Below are positions 33,561 through 42,536 of a stretch of 64,000 nucleotides of DNA, piece after piece. The notes beneath the pieces were generated by a model that did not search any database, was not told where the DNA came from, and saw only the letters and a list, made by a program, of their open reading frames with translations. The position numbers and the translations under genes are program-made. This stretch comes from JAVBTT01 sp031550325. GTDB lineage: Bacteria > Bacillota > Clostridia > Oscillospirales > UBA929. Each line of letters opens with the position of its first letter. The stretch's first letter is position 1. The stretch covers positions 1 to 64,000 of the forward strand of contig JAVBOR010000028.1 of NCBI GenBank assembly GCA_031550325.1, in the 5' to 3' direction.

Positions 33561-33607
33561 GGCGCAAGGACCGGGGCGCAGCGAGCCGAAGGTTTACGAC
33601 AGCATAA

Positions 33608-33647
33608 AAAGGCGTCCTCACAAGATTTTTCCTGTGAGGACGCCTTT
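33608..33647. terminator. Bidirectional intrinsic terminator
   Basis: AAAGGCGTCCTCACA and TGTGAGGACGCCTTT form a perfect 15-bp stem with A-runs and T-runs on both sides. It lies between convergent genes, the sugar transferase (plus) and the membrane glycosyltransferase (minus), and can serve both. Confidence 0.9.
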
Positions 33648-33668
33648 AACCGCGCGGGATCGCGCCGC

Positions 33669-35009
33669 TTATTCGTTCTGCTGGAGTTCGGGCAGCGGTT
33701 CCGGCACCGCGGGACGCCCGCCCGCCAGCAGCGCCGTGAACAGCTCCTTGCTCACCAGGGCGATGGCCATAAACATCGCGATCGCCGACGTCTCAAGGCC
33801 AAACGGCAGATACCGCAAAAACAGATAGGCGTGGTATCCCCCGTACGAGGCAAAGATGGTCAACAGCGGCACCACCCAGCGCCGCCAGCACAGCGCCATA
33901 AAAACCACACTCAGCACGTCGGCGAGGTAAAAATACCGGTCGTGCATGCTGGGCAAGAACCACGGTATGCCCGCGCAAAGCACGAACGCGCAAAAGACCA
34001 GCAGCTTGTCGTTCATGGCGGCGCGCCCTCGCCACACATAGAAGTACACGAGCGCGAGGAACACGACGGCTGCCAGGATGCCCAGGGGAAAGAAAACCGC
34101 ATGCAAGCCGTCGGCCGCCTCGGGCAGCAGCGCGTACGCTGAGGGCGAGTTTAGGTTGAGTCTGGCGCTGTAAAGCCCCATCTGATTGGTATACACGCCC
34201 AAAATGTCCCCCATGGGCTTGCCCAGCAGCCAGGCCGGCAAAACCGTGATGAAGTAAACAACAGGGAACACCGGCAGATGCCGCCACTTCACGCGCCTGA
34301 TCATGATCAGGATGAGATAAATGGGCAGGAAGAAGACCGTCTGCAGCTTAAAGGAAAACGCCACGGCCACGAGCGCCACCGAAAGAACCGGCTTGCGTTT
34401 GAGCACGGCGAGCAGCGCGCCCAGCACAAACGCAGCGTAAATCGAGTCGCATTGTCCCCAAAACGCCGAATTGAGCCACATGGTCGGCGCGAGCCAGAGC
34501 AGCGCAAGTACGCCGATCTCGGTGTTGCAGCTGACATGAAAGTGCTTGACCAGACGCACGCCCAGGAAAACGACGAACAAATCCCCGATCACTGAGACGA
34601 ACTTGAGCAGATACAGGTCGCTGACCGGAACCTTGGAGATGCCCCACAAAAAGTACAGATAGGGCATGTTGTAATCGCTGAACGTCTCCTGAAACGCGCC
34701 CACACCCGATTGGCGGAAAATCTGTACCCAGTTTTGCAAAAAAGCGTAATAATCCGACGTGACTTTATCCAGAGAGAGCATTCTGAAAGCCATGCCGAAC
34801 ACCAGAAGCAGTGTCACCATGGCAAACACAATCATGTCTTCGCGGATTTCCCCCGTGGCCCAATAGATCGCGCCCGCGAGCAGCAGCGCGAACAGTATGC
34901 TTGTCAGTGCCGCGCTCTGCGTGTCGGCCAGTATGCCGCTGAGCAGCACAAGCGCGGAAAACATACCCGAAGTTGCCACAGAAATCCCCAAACGAACGAG
35001 CTTAGTCAT
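33669..35009 (-). CDS. Integral-membrane glycosyltransferase (GT-C fold, Gpi18/GT39-like)
   Basis: About 446 residues from the ATG at 35009 with GGGAGGG upstream. Around ten membrane helices. An acidic motif lies in the first extracytoplasmic loop (DKVTSDYYAFLQNW), as in GT-C enzymes that use polyprenyl-phosphate sugars. Further features are LAPTMWLNSAFWGQCDSIYA and PSMHDRYFYLADVL, both typical of Gpi18-like mannosyltransferase relatives in Firmicutes. It probably modifies a cell-wall glycan or protein at the outer face. The opposed orientation to the PAP2-aminotransferase-transferase unit suggests a related but separately expressed function. Confidence 0.85.
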   Translation of the reverse strand: MTKLVRLGISVATSGMFSALVLLSGILADTQSAALTSILFALLLAGAIYWATGEIREDMIVFAMVTLLLVFGMAFRMLSLDKVTSDYYAFLQNWVQIFRQSGVGAFQETFSDYNMPYLYFLWGISKVPVSDLYLLKFVSVIGDLFVVFLGVRLVKHFHVSCNTEIGVLALLWLAPTMWLNSAFWGQCDSIYAAFVLGALLAVLKRKPVLSVALVAVAFSFKLQTVFFLPIYLILIMIRRVKWRHLPVFPVVYFITVLPAWLLGKPMGDILGVYTNQMGLYSARLNLNSPSAYALLPEAADGLHAVFFPLGILAAVVFLALVYFYVWRGRAAMNDKLLVFCAFVLCAGIPWFLPSMHDRYFYLADVLSVVFMALCWRRWVVPLLTIFASYGGYHAYLFLRYLPFGLETSAIAMFMAIALVSKELFTALLAGGRPAVPEPLPELQQNE

Positions 35010-35101
35010 AAAGCCCTCCCAAATAAAGTGATAAACTCGGTCAGGTTCTTGCATTTGTTTCCACAATATGTTATTCTTAGTAAGAAGTGGAGTTGTTTTT
35101 A

Positions 35102-35383
35102 ATGAAACTTTTCAACGCGATGGAGGAAATCGTATTTCAAACGATCGATGGGGTGCTTGCGCAGACAGGCTGCTGTACCTGTCAGATCTGTCGCGTCGAT
35201 GTGGCCGCCCTGACGCTCAACGCGCTTCCCTGCTGTTACGTGGTCAGCGACGAGGGTGCGGCGTACGTCAAGCTCAAGGATCTGACGCAGCAGTTTCACA
35301 CCGACGTGCTGTCGGCGGTCGCCGGCGCCGCGATGAAGGTGAAGGCCAGACCTCGTCATCCCGTCACGGCGAACGAACTTTGA
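35102..35383 (+). CDS. comFB: ComFB-family protein
   Basis: 93 residues from the ATG at 35102. The ComFB pattern is present: NAMEEIVFQTID, then a cysteine cluster (Cys24, Cys25, Cys27, Cys30) leading into ICRVDVAALTLNALP. ComFB lies in the late competence operon of Bacillus, where it is not essential for DNA uptake; related domains bind c-di-nucleotides in cyanobacteria. Here it is alone. Its last 20 bases overlap the end of the convergent giant secreted-protein gene. Confidence 0.85.
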   Translation: MKLFNAMEEIVFQTIDGVLAQTGCCTCQICRVDVAALTLNALPCCYVVSDEGAAYVKLKDLTQQFHTDVLSAVAGAAMKVKARPRHPVTANEL

Positions 35384-38300
35384 TCACCGCCGTCGCTTTT
35401 TTGCCGCCGTCGTCCGTGACCACAGTGAGCGTCGCTTTGCCGGGCGCCAGCCCTTCGACGACCAGCGTCCCGTCCTCCAGCGCGCGCACCGAGGCGACGT
35501 CCGCGTTTGAAATGGTGTAGGTGAATGAGGCGTTGTCGGGCGCAGTGGGCGAGAAATCCACGTCCACCAGCGTGCCCTCGCCGACGGCCAGCTCCTTGAC
35601 CCCCAGCCGCACCGACACGCGCTTGACGGGCTGCACGCAAGTGATCTCGCAGACGGCGCGCGGCGCATCCCCTTCAAAGGGCTTGCCCCAGGCTGTCACC
35701 GTCACGACGCCCGACCGGACGGCCGTGATCTTTCCCCTCGGCCCCGCCACGGCGATCGGATCCTCGTCGGTGTGCGGACGCTCATTGACCCCCGCGTCGG
35801 CCACGGTAATCATTACCGTGCTGTCGACGCCTTTTTGTTTGGCAATCACCGCGTCAACGCGTGTTTTTCTGCCGACCTCCAGCGTGATCAGCGGCGGACT
35901 CTTCATTTGAATTTCCTGCGGGAACATCAGCACCTTGACCTTGATGGAGGCGCGCTTGTCTCCATTGTGGTTCAGCGCCGTGATGCGCGTCGTTCCCGGA
36001 GAGACCGCTCGTATGACCGCCGTGGCCCCGCCTCTGCTGCCGACCATTTCCACGGTGGCGACGGACTCGTCCAGCGACGACCACTCATAGCCAAGCACCG
36101 TCGCGTCATCGGGGCGCTCGGCCTGCGCGCGCACAATCATCGTCTCGGACTCCAGTAGATTGTCGGCGTCGGCGCACAGCGTGACCTTGGACTGCTTGAC
36201 GCCGGCCTCGTCCACGAGCTTGAGCTTGGTCAGCTTGACAACCCCGTCCAGCCGCCAGCTCTGCCGCGCCGTAATCCGGTAATCCGGCTCTTCCTCGGTG
36301 CCGCGGTTCACGCGCACAAGGGCCGTCAACAGCGCGCCGCCCACGGTATCGGCGGTCACGCGCAGCCGCGCGCCCGACTGTCTTGTGGCAAACTTGCCGC
36401 CCATGGAGCTGAGTTCCCACAAAATATCCTCGCGCGCCTCGGTGTGCCCCAGCACTGAAAACGTCCGGCTCTTGTCCAGAGGAATGACGGCAGACGGGCT
36501 CAGGGAGACCTCAACGGCGCAGCTTGCCGTGTGGCCGGCGCGGTCCGTGGCCGTCACGGTGGTCTCGCCCTTGGCGCGCGCGTACACAATGCCCCGCTCG
36601 TCAACCTCTGCCACAGACGGGTCGCCGCTGGTCCAGACCATGTCCCAATAAGAGGCGTTAGCCGGACGCGTCACCGCACCGAGCGTGAGCTGCGTGCCGA
36701 CGGACATCGTGACGCGGCTGGCGTTGAGCGCCACGCCGACAGCCGGAATTTCCAGCACCGTAATTTTGCAGGACGCGCGCGCGCCGCCGTCTGCCGTTTC
36801 GGCGAACACATAGCACTCGCCGGGCCGGATCGGCGTCACCACGCCGCCCGAAACCCGCACAACCGGACGACCGCTGCCAAACGGGTCGTCAGGATCCTCT
36901 TCCTGTGGATAAAGCGTGCCGAACTCGTCCCGCGCCACAAACCACACAAGGTCCCGGTGCGTGGCCTCGGACGGGGAGACAGTGGCCTCCAGCGTAATCG
37001 TCTGATCGGTTGTAATGGTCTCCTGCTCCGTGCTTAGGGTAACGCTGGCCGCCAGGACGTCGCGCACCTGCACGCGCAGCGTGCTCTCAAAGACGCCGGC
37101 GGACGCCGGCATCACCCCGGTTGTGGCGCGCGTATACGCCCGCGCGCGCAGGCTCAGGTCATCCTCACGCAGCCCGGTCAGCTTTCCGTCGGCTGCCTCG
37201 ATCCGCACCGACGGATCGGCGCGCGTATCGGGCGTCACAGTGGAGGCGCCGGCCTGGTCGATTTGCAGCTCGGCCACCTTGACAAAGCTGCCGCTGGACC
37301 CGTATGCGTCCCCGACGTACCACTCCACACGCTCCAGATTGTTGGCGTTCAGCGGCGTCAGCTCAGGGCCGAGGGTCACGGTGCGGCCTGTGTTGATCAT
37401 AAGCGCCTCGCCGTCCGTCGCCGCGCCCTCCTGCCCGTCGGCAGCGAGCCGGATGGCGGTGAGCGGAATGTCCACGTCCTGGCTGACATGCGCCTTCAGG
37501 CAAACAGTGGCGTTGTTGTTGGCGGCGGTGTCCAGCCAGGCAGCCCCGTCGGCCGAGGCAAAGCTCTTGCCGGTCTGCGCGCCGGTGACGCCGGACTGCA
37601 GCGGAATGGGCTCTGTGTCGAAGGCGGTTGTGGCCTTGGCGACGACCGCAAAGGTCTCGCCCTTACCCACAAGCGCGAGCGGGGTCTTCAGCTGCACCGT
37701 GTAGTAGCCGGGCAGCTCAAAAAACGCTTTTGTCGCGCCGTCCTCCAGCGTCAGCGGCGTTCCGCCCGCCGCCTTGGTCAGCGCGCCGGCGGCGTCAGCC
37801 TGAACGGGCGCCGCATAAAACTCCACGGTCGTGTCCTCGCCGGTGGCGAAAAAGGAGATCGCCGTCAGCGCCTCGGAAGGGCCGGCTGCTGTAAAGAGGT
37901 TTGCCGACCAGGCCGTCGCGGCGCGAAAGCCCAACGTGCCCGACAGGCCGAAAATGTCATGTTCATAGGTGCGGTCAAAGAGCTTTGACGACACACCCTG
38001 CACCGCGTAAGCGTCCGTGAGCGGCGTGTCATAGCTGATCCAGATCAGCCGCCCGCCCTCCCGGCTGTCCTTGGCCAGGAACGCGCCGGTTCCGCCCGCG
38101 TGAGCGGTGGCATCGTCCCAGCCGATGAGCGCGACGGCCGTATCGGCCTCCCCGCCGCCCACATAGCGGTAGCTGTCCCCTAAGAGCTCGGCTTCCTCAA
38201 AATGCAGCGCCACCGAAACAGCGCCATAGCTCTGCACATGACGCTTGATGCGGCTCAGCGCCAAAGCCCGCCCTTCCTGCGTGTCGGGCGGGTCGGGGAT

Positions 38301-38831
38301 ATAGATGACGCCGGTCACGCGTATGTCCCTATCGCGGGAGGCGGTCTCGCTCAGCGGTCTGGCGGGTGCGCCGGCGCCCGCGACATAAGGGTCGGAGGCC
38401 GTGTACACAGGGCCGCTGAAGTCGCCGCGCATCCAGTAGGCGGTCGCCATGCGTCGGCTCCCCGCCGCAGTGTACCCGCGGGCAAAGCCCGCGGTGTTTC
38501 CGCTGTCGCTGCTCGTGGCGTACCGCATATGGTTTTCCGAAAACGTCGCTGCCGGGCCGATCTGCCCCTGCTTCAGGCCAGAGGCCTCCAGCGCCGCGAC
38601 CGCCGCGAACGCCCAGCCCACACTGTCAGCGCCCTGCGCGCGCGTCAAACGCACCGCGTCGGACGGCAGCAGGCGCGCGGGCAGAGACGCGTCGGGAGCC
38701 TGCCCCTTGGCGCGCTGCACAAAGCGATACGGTTCGGCCACAATGTCGCCGGCCGCGAGCGAAGTCAGTCCACTGCCCACAAACAGAAAAACCAGCGCCA
38801 TCGCGCAGCAGAGCAGCCTTTTGGCGTTCAT
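35364..38831 (-). CDS. Large secreted protein: inactive papain-like (C1A) domain, lectin-like domain and Ig-like repeats
   Basis: 1155 residues from the ATG at 38831. A signal peptide covers residues 1-27. Residues about 55-270 have the C1A peptidase fold as found in clostridial surface peptidases: AQGADSVGWAFAAVAALE, SYRYVGGGEADTAVALIGWDD, GAFLAKDSREGGRLIWISYD. All three catalytic positions are changed: the Cys position is Gly72, the His position is Thr231 and the Asn position is Asp255. A lectin-like domain that usually follows C1A (SANLFTAAGPSEALTAISFF) comes next. From about 480 on there are at least five bacterial Ig-like (Big_2) repeats with pairs such as VTLSTEQETITTDQTITL. No LPXTG, SLH or other anchor is visible. 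Likely an adhesive or ligand-binding surface protein rather than a protease. Confidence 0.88.
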   Translation of the reverse strand: MNAKRLLCCAMALVFLFVGSGLTSLAAGDIVAEPYRFVQRAKGQAPDASLPARLLPSDAVRLTRAQGADSVGWAFAAVAALEASGLKQGQIGPAATFSENHMRYATSSDSGNTAGFARGYTAAGSRRMATAYWMRGDFSGPVYTASDPYVAGAGAPARPLSETASRDRDIRVTGVIYIPDPPDTQEGRALALSRIKRHVQSYGAVSVALHFEEAELLGDSYRYVGGGEADTAVALIGWDDATAHAGGTGAFLAKDSREGGRLIWISYDTPLTDAYAVQGVSSKLFDRTYEHDIFGLSGTLGFRAATAWSANLFTAAGPSEALTAISFFATGEDTTVEFYAAPVQADAAGALTKAAGGTPLTLEDGATKAFFELPGYYTVQLKTPLALVGKGETFAVVAKATTAFDTEPIPLQSGVTGAQTGKSFASADGAAWLDTAANNNATVCLKAHVSQDVDIPLTAIRLAADGQEGAATDGEALMINTGRTVTLGPELTPLNANNLERVEWYVGDAYGSSGSFVKVAELQIDQAGASTVTPDTRADPSVRIEAADGKLTGLREDDLSLRARAYTRATTGVMPASAGVFESTLRVQVRDVLAASVTLSTEQETITTDQTITLEATVSPSEATHRDLVWFVARDEFGTLYPQEEDPDDPFGSGRPVVRVSGGVVTPIRPGECYVFAETADGGARASCKITVLEIPAVGVALNASRVTMSVGTQLTLGAVTRPANASYWDMVWTSGDPSVAEVDERGIVYARAKGETTVTATDRAGHTASCAVEVSLSPSAVIPLDKSRTFSVLGHTEAREDILWELSSMGGKFATRQSGARLRVTADTVGGALLTALVRVNRGTEEEPDYRITARQSWRLDGVVKLTKLKLVDEAGVKQSKVTLCADADNLLESETMIVRAQAERPDDATVLGYEWSSLDESVATVEMVGSRGGATAVIRAVSPGTTRITALNHNGDKRASIKVKVLMFPQEIQMKSPPLITLEVGRKTRVDAVIAKQKGVDSTVMITVADAGVNERPHTDEDPIAVAGPRGKITAVRSGVVTVTAWGKPFEGDAPRAVCEITCVQPVKRVSVRLGVKELAVGEGTLVDVDFSPTAPDNASFTYTISNADVASVRALEDGTLVVEGLAPGKATLTVVTDDGGKKATAVIKVRSP

Positions 38832-38859
38832 CAAAAGCGACCTCTCTTCCGCTGTGCTG

Positions 38860-39585
38860 TTAAGACTCTTCCCAGTTGTGCCAGACGTTTTGAACGTCGT
38901 CATTGTCCTCCATCGCGTCAAGCAGCCGCTGCATCTTTTTGATGTCCTCCTCGCCGGTGAGCCTGACAAAGGTCTGGGGAACCTTCTCGACCTGGGCGTC
39001 CAGAAACGCGTAGCCCTTGGCCTCGAGCGCGTCGCGCACCGCCGCGAAGTCATCGGGCGATGTGTAAATCTCGTAGACCTCTTCCTCGGCGGCAAAATCC
39101 GATGCGCCGGCGTCGAGCGCCTCCATCATAATGTCGTCTTCCTCCACGCCCTCGCGCTCGACAACAAGCACGCCCTTCGGGTCAAAGCTCCACGAAACGC
39201 AGCCGGTCGTGCCCAGGTTTCCGCCAAACTTGTCAAAGTTGTGCCGCACCTCGGACGCCGTCCTGTTGCGGTTGTCGGTCATGGTTTCGACGATCACGGC
39301 CACGCCGCACGGGCCGTAGCCCTCATACTGGATGGACTCATACGCGCTTTGGTCGCCCGCGCCGGCCGCGCGATCGATGACGCGCTTGATGTTGTCGGTC
39401 GGCACATTGCCCGCGCGCGCCTTGGCCATGACGTCCCGCAGCCGGGGGTTGGCCAGGGGATCGGGGCCGCCTGCCTGCACCGCGACGATAATCTCGCGCG
39501 AAAGCTTGGTAAAGACTTTGGCGCGCTGGGCATCCGTCTTCTCTTTTTTATGAGCGATATTTTTCCACTTGGAATGTCCGGACAT
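38860..39585 (-). CDS. YebC/PmpR-family translation or transcription factor
   Basis: 241 residues. The start SGHSKWKNIAHKKEKTDAQR and the repeated EGYGPCGVAVIVE and NRTASEVRHNFDKFGGNLG motifs define the family. YebC-type proteins are reported to relieve ribosome stalling at proline-rich stretches and have also been described as transcription regulators. Located 28 bp upstream of the secreted-protein gene and 57 bp after the esterase. Confidence 0.95.
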   Translation of the reverse strand: MSGHSKWKNIAHKKEKTDAQRAKVFTKLSREIIVAVQAGGPDPLANPRLRDVMAKARAGNVPTDNIKRVIDRAAGAGDQSAYESIQYEGYGPCGVAVIVETMTDNRNRTASEVRHNFDKFGGNLGTTGCVSWSFDPKGVLVVEREGVEEDDIMMEALDAGASDFAAEEEVYEIYTSPDDFAAVRDALEAKGYAFLDAQVEKVPQTFVRLTGEEDIKKMQRLLDAMEDNDDVQNVWHNWEES

Positions 39586-39642
39586 ACATGTCCCCTCCAG
39601 AAGGATAATTTTGTCGCGCGGGAAAGTTGCGCCGCCGCCGGG

Positions 39643-40413
39643 CTACTGCGCCTTTTGCAGCGGCAGCCAGCGCAGAACATGCGGCAGACACGCCTCCCAG
39701 TAATCCCAGGTATGCCCGGCGCCCTCGGTCTGCGACCATTCAGGCGAAAAGCCATGCTTTTTGGCGTGCTCGCGGAATGCGACGTTGATCTCAAACAAAA
39801 AGTCTCCCGTGCCGCAGCACAGATAAAGCTCGGGGCGCTGCGCTGCTTTGGCAGCCTGCTCGATCAGCCTGTACAAACTGTCCTGCTCGCGGAAGCGGTC
39901 TCCGAAAACCAGCCTCATCTCGGCGTCCAGATTGGGGTCCTTGGCAAAATAGCCGTCATCCAGCGTCGCGCCCGACATGGACGCCACGGCGGCAAACCGG
40001 TCGGGGTAGCTCAGCCCGAGCTTGAGCGCGCCGTACCCGCCCATCGAAAGGCCTGCGGCAAAGCGGTCTTCCCGGCGCGGCGACAGCTGAAACATCGCCT
40101 CGCAGACCGCCGGAAGCTCCTGGCTGATATGGGTCCACCAGCGCGGCCCCATCACCATGTCTGTGTAAAAGCCCCGGTGCGTCGTGGGCATGATCACCGC
40201 GAGATTGTACTTTTGCGCCATGATCTCCACCGTGGTGTAGCGCTGCCACGCCGTATGATTGTCCGACAGCCCGTGCAGCAGGTAAAGCGTTTGGTACGGC
40301 GGATGCACCTCGGGCGCGCGCTGGCCCTTCACCGGCAAAATGACGTCCATCGACGTCTCCATCTGCAGAACATCCGAGAAGAAATTCGTGTGTAAAATCG
40401 CCATTTTGGTCAC
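39643..40413 (-). CDS. Esterase, D/EstA-FrmB-type alpha/beta hydrolase
   Basis: 256 residues, no signal peptide. The nucleophile lies in AAGLSMGGYGA (GXSXG), the oxyanion region is LLHGLSDNHTAWQR, and the catalytic His is in EGAGHTWDYWEACL. The family includes tributyrin esterase and S-formylglutathione hydrolase. The substrate is probably a small acyl ester. Its start overlaps the obgE stop by 4 nt. Confidence 0.9.
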   Translation of the reverse strand: MTKMAILHTNFFSDVLQMETSMDVILPVKGQRAPEVHPPYQTLYLLHGLSDNHTAWQRYTTVEIMAQKYNLAVIMPTTHRGFYTDMVMGPRWWTHISQELPAVCEAMFQLSPRREDRFAAGLSMGGYGALKLGLSYPDRFAAVASMSGATLDDGYFAKDPNLDAEMRLVFGDRFREQDSLYRLIEQAAKAAQRPELYLCCGTGDFLFEINVAFREHAKKHGFSPEWSQTEGAGHTWDYWEACLPHVLRWLPLQKAQ

Positions 40414-41672
40414 CTCACATATTCAAATTCGAGTTCGTACAGTTTAATGGGGTCATGCTCCTCGACGCCAAGCCGCTCGAGCTCCTCAAACACGCCGGCC
40501 TGGCGCAGGCGGCGCTCAAAATAGAGCCTGGACTCGACATCCGTGAAGTTGATGTTGCGCATCAGGCGCTCAAGCCACACGCCTTCGACCTGCCACACGC
40601 CGCCGCGCTTTTCGATGCGCGTCTGATGCGCCGCCGCGTCGGGCGCGGGCGCCTCAAAGTCGGGCTCAAAGATCACCATGGGTTCCAGCGCGTCCAGGCG
40701 CTCCGAAACGGCGCGGATGAGCTCCCGCACGCCCTGCGTCGTGGCCGCCGAGACGCAATACAGCGGCCTCGGCGCGACGTGCTTGCGAATACGGTCCATC
40801 AGCGTGTCGTCCTGAACGGCGTCGAGCTTGTTGGCCACAACCCACATCTCCCGCTCTCCAAGCTCGGGCGCGTGCGCGCGGAGTTCTGCGTTGATCAGGT
40901 CAAACTCGGCCAGCGGGTCGCGGTCTTCGCCCCCCGCGCAGTCGAGGATGTGCAGCAGAAGCCGGCAGCGCTCGACATGACGCAAAAAGTCGTGTCCAAG
41001 CCCCGCGCCCTGTGACGCGCCCTCAATGAGTCCGGGAATGTCGGCGCACACAAAGCTGTGGTCGTCGTCTGCCCGCACAACGCCCAGGTTGGGCACAAGC
41101 GTGGTAAACGGAAAGTCGGCAATCTTGGGCCGCGCCGCCGACATGACGGACAGAAGCGAGGATTTTCCGACGTTGGGAAGTCCGATCAGCCCCACATCGG
41201 CCAGCAGCTTGAGCTCGAGCGTGACCTCAAAGCTCTGCCCGGGCAGGCCGGCCTTGGCAAAGCGCGGCGCCTGACGCGTGGGCGTGGCGAAATGCTTGTT
41301 TCCCCAGCCGCCCAGCCCGCCGCGCGCCAGCAGGATCTCTTTTCCGCCCGACAAGTCCGCCATGAGCGCGCCGGTCTGCTTGTCCCTGACCAGTGTGCCG
41401 CGCGGTACGCGAATGACCAGCGGCGCGCCGTTTTTGCCGCTGCACAGCCGCGCGCCTCCGTCCACGCCGTTTTCAGCCTCATAGACGCGCCTGTAGCGGA
41501 AGTCCATGAGCGTCGTCAGATGGTCGTCGGCGCGCACAATGATGTCGCCTCCGCGTCCGCCGTCGCCGCCGTCCGGGCCGCCCGAGGCAATGTATTTTTC
41601 TCTGTGAAACGAAACCGATCCATTGCCGCCTTTTCCGGCGCGCACCGAGATGGTCGCCAAGTCAATAAACAT
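40410..41672 (-). CDS. obgE: GTPase ObgE/CgtA
   Basis: 420 residues from the ATG at 41672 with AAGGGAGA upstream. The Gly-rich Obg fold comes first (GKGGNGSVSFHREKY, GGPDGGDGGRGGD), then the G domain with GLPNVGKSSLLS (about 165), DFPFTTLVPNLG, DIPGLIEGA and NKLD, then a C-terminal OCT domain with LERLGVEEHDPIKLYELEFEY. Obg is needed for 50S maturation and ppGpp responses. It lies downstream of rplU-rpmA, as in most bacteria, but behind a terminator. Confidence 0.97.
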   Translation of the reverse strand: MFIDLATISVRAGKGGNGSVSFHREKYIASGGPDGGDGGRGGDIIVRADDHLTTLMDFRYRRVYEAENGVDGGARLCSGKNGAPLVIRVPRGTLVRDKQTGALMADLSGGKEILLARGGLGGWGNKHFATPTRQAPRFAKAGLPGQSFEVTLELKLLADVGLIGLPNVGKSSLLSVMSAARPKIADFPFTTLVPNLGVVRADDDHSFVCADIPGLIEGASQGAGLGHDFLRHVERCRLLLHILDCAGGEDRDPLAEFDLINAELRAHAPELGEREMWVVANKLDAVQDDTLMDRIRKHVAPRPLYCVSAATTQGVRELIRAVSERLDALEPMVIFEPDFEAPAPDAAAHQTRIEKRGGVWQVEGVWLERLMRNINFTDVESRLYFERRLRQAGVFEELERLGVEEHDPIKLYELEFEYVR

Positions 41673-41701
41673 ACTTTCTCCCTTTACCCCATGATCAGCC
41701 G

Positions 41702-41770
41702 GGCAGTCCGCCGGGACTGCCGATTCCACGCGAAATGAAAAAGCAGCCGCCTAACCCAAGTCAAGCGGCT
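41702..41770 (-). terminator. Terminator between rpmA and obgE, with a second 20-nt hairpin
   Basis: On the minus strand AGCCGC (41770-41765) pairs with GCGGCT (41750-41745), followed by GCTTTTTC, which reads as an intrinsic terminator after rpmA. Closer to obgE a perfect hairpin GGCAGTCC-4-GGACTGCC (41702-41721) has the same 8+4+8 geometry as module M2 of the repeat family. It lies in the obgE 5' region. Confidence 0.65.
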
Positions 41771-41784
41771 GGAAAGGTTTTGCC

Positions 41785-42042
41785 TTACTGCTCCTGATAA
41801 ACCGAGACCTTTTTGCGGTCGCGACCGAGCCGCTCAAAGCGAACGCGACCGGAAACCAGCGCGAACAACGAGTCGTTGCTGGCGCGTCCGACATTTTCAC
41901 CGGGGTGAATTTTGGTTCCGCGCTGTGTAAACAAAATGTTCCCGGCCAGCACATACTGGCCGTCCGCGCGCTTTGCGCCGAGCCGTTTAGATTCAGAATC
42001 GCGGCCGTTACGAGACGAGCCGACGCCTTTTTTATGAGCCAT
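41785..42042 (-). CDS. rpmA: 50S ribosomal protein L27 without a cleavable N-terminal extension
   Basis: 85 residues starting MAHKKGVGSSRNGRDS. L27 reaches the peptidyl transferase centre with its N-terminal tail. Most Firmicutes make L27 with an extra ...FF-A leader removed by the Prp protease, whose gene lies between rplU and rpmA. Here the tail begins directly with AHKKG, and only 18 bp separate rplU from rpmA, so both leader and prp are missing at this locus. Confidence 0.97.
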   Translation of the reverse strand: MAHKKGVGSSRNGRDSESKRLGAKRADGQYVLAGNILFTQRGTKIHPGENVGRASNDSLFALVSGRVRFERLGRDRKKVSVYQEQ

Positions 42043-42060
42043 GGTGCATTCTCTCCTCCG

Positions 42061-42375
42061 TTATGAAATGACGATTTTCTCCACCTGCACCTTGGTATAG
42101 GGCTGGCGGTGACCCTGCTTGCGGCGATAGGTCTTTTTGGCCTTCATCTTAAAAATAATAATTTTCTTGCCCTTGCCGTTCTTGACCACCGTGCCGGTGA
42201 CCTTGACGCCGGGAACAAGGGGCGTGCCCAGCTTGACCTTTTCGTCCTCGAAAACAGCCAATACGGAGGTAAACTCTACGGGGTCCCCGGCCTCCAGGCC
42301 GAGCTTCTCGACATAAATAATGTCGCCCTCGGCAACCTTGTACTGCTTGCCGCCGGTCTGTACAATTGCTGTCAT
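42061..42375 (-). CDS. rplU: 50S ribosomal protein L21
   Basis: 104 residues from the ATG at 42375 with AGAGGG upstream; the frame is open further 5' without coding character. Start TAIVQTGGKQYKVAEGDII and the C-terminal KAKKTYRRKQGHRQPYTKVQ are typical. The leader from the predicted transcription start is about 75-80 nt, long enough for the ribosomal-protein leader structures known before rplU in Firmicutes; I do not resolve its fold. Confidence 0.97.
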   Translation of the reverse strand: MTAIVQTGGKQYKVAEGDIIYVEKLGLEAGDPVEFTSVLAVFEDEKVKLGTPLVPGVKVTGTVVKNGKGKKIIIFKMKAKKTYRRKQGHRQPYTKVQVEKIVIS

Positions 42376-42460
42376 GAAATCCCTCTTTAGAACAGTCTCG
42401 CTCTCATAGGCGGCGGCCTTTCGGCTACACTTGAAAAAGCCCATTCAACGCGGCTATAAC

Positions 42461-42489
42461 AGTCTATCATGCGCTCTTTCGCTTGTCAA
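42461..42489 (-). promoter_or_regulatory. Promoter of rplU-rpmA
   Basis: On the minus strand TTGACA (42489-42484), 17-nt spacer, TAGACT (42466-42461). Confidence 0.75.
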
Positions 42490-42536
42490 GCAAAAGTCAA
42501 ACCGTCGAAGATGCGAAAAAACGGGGACGCAGAGGG

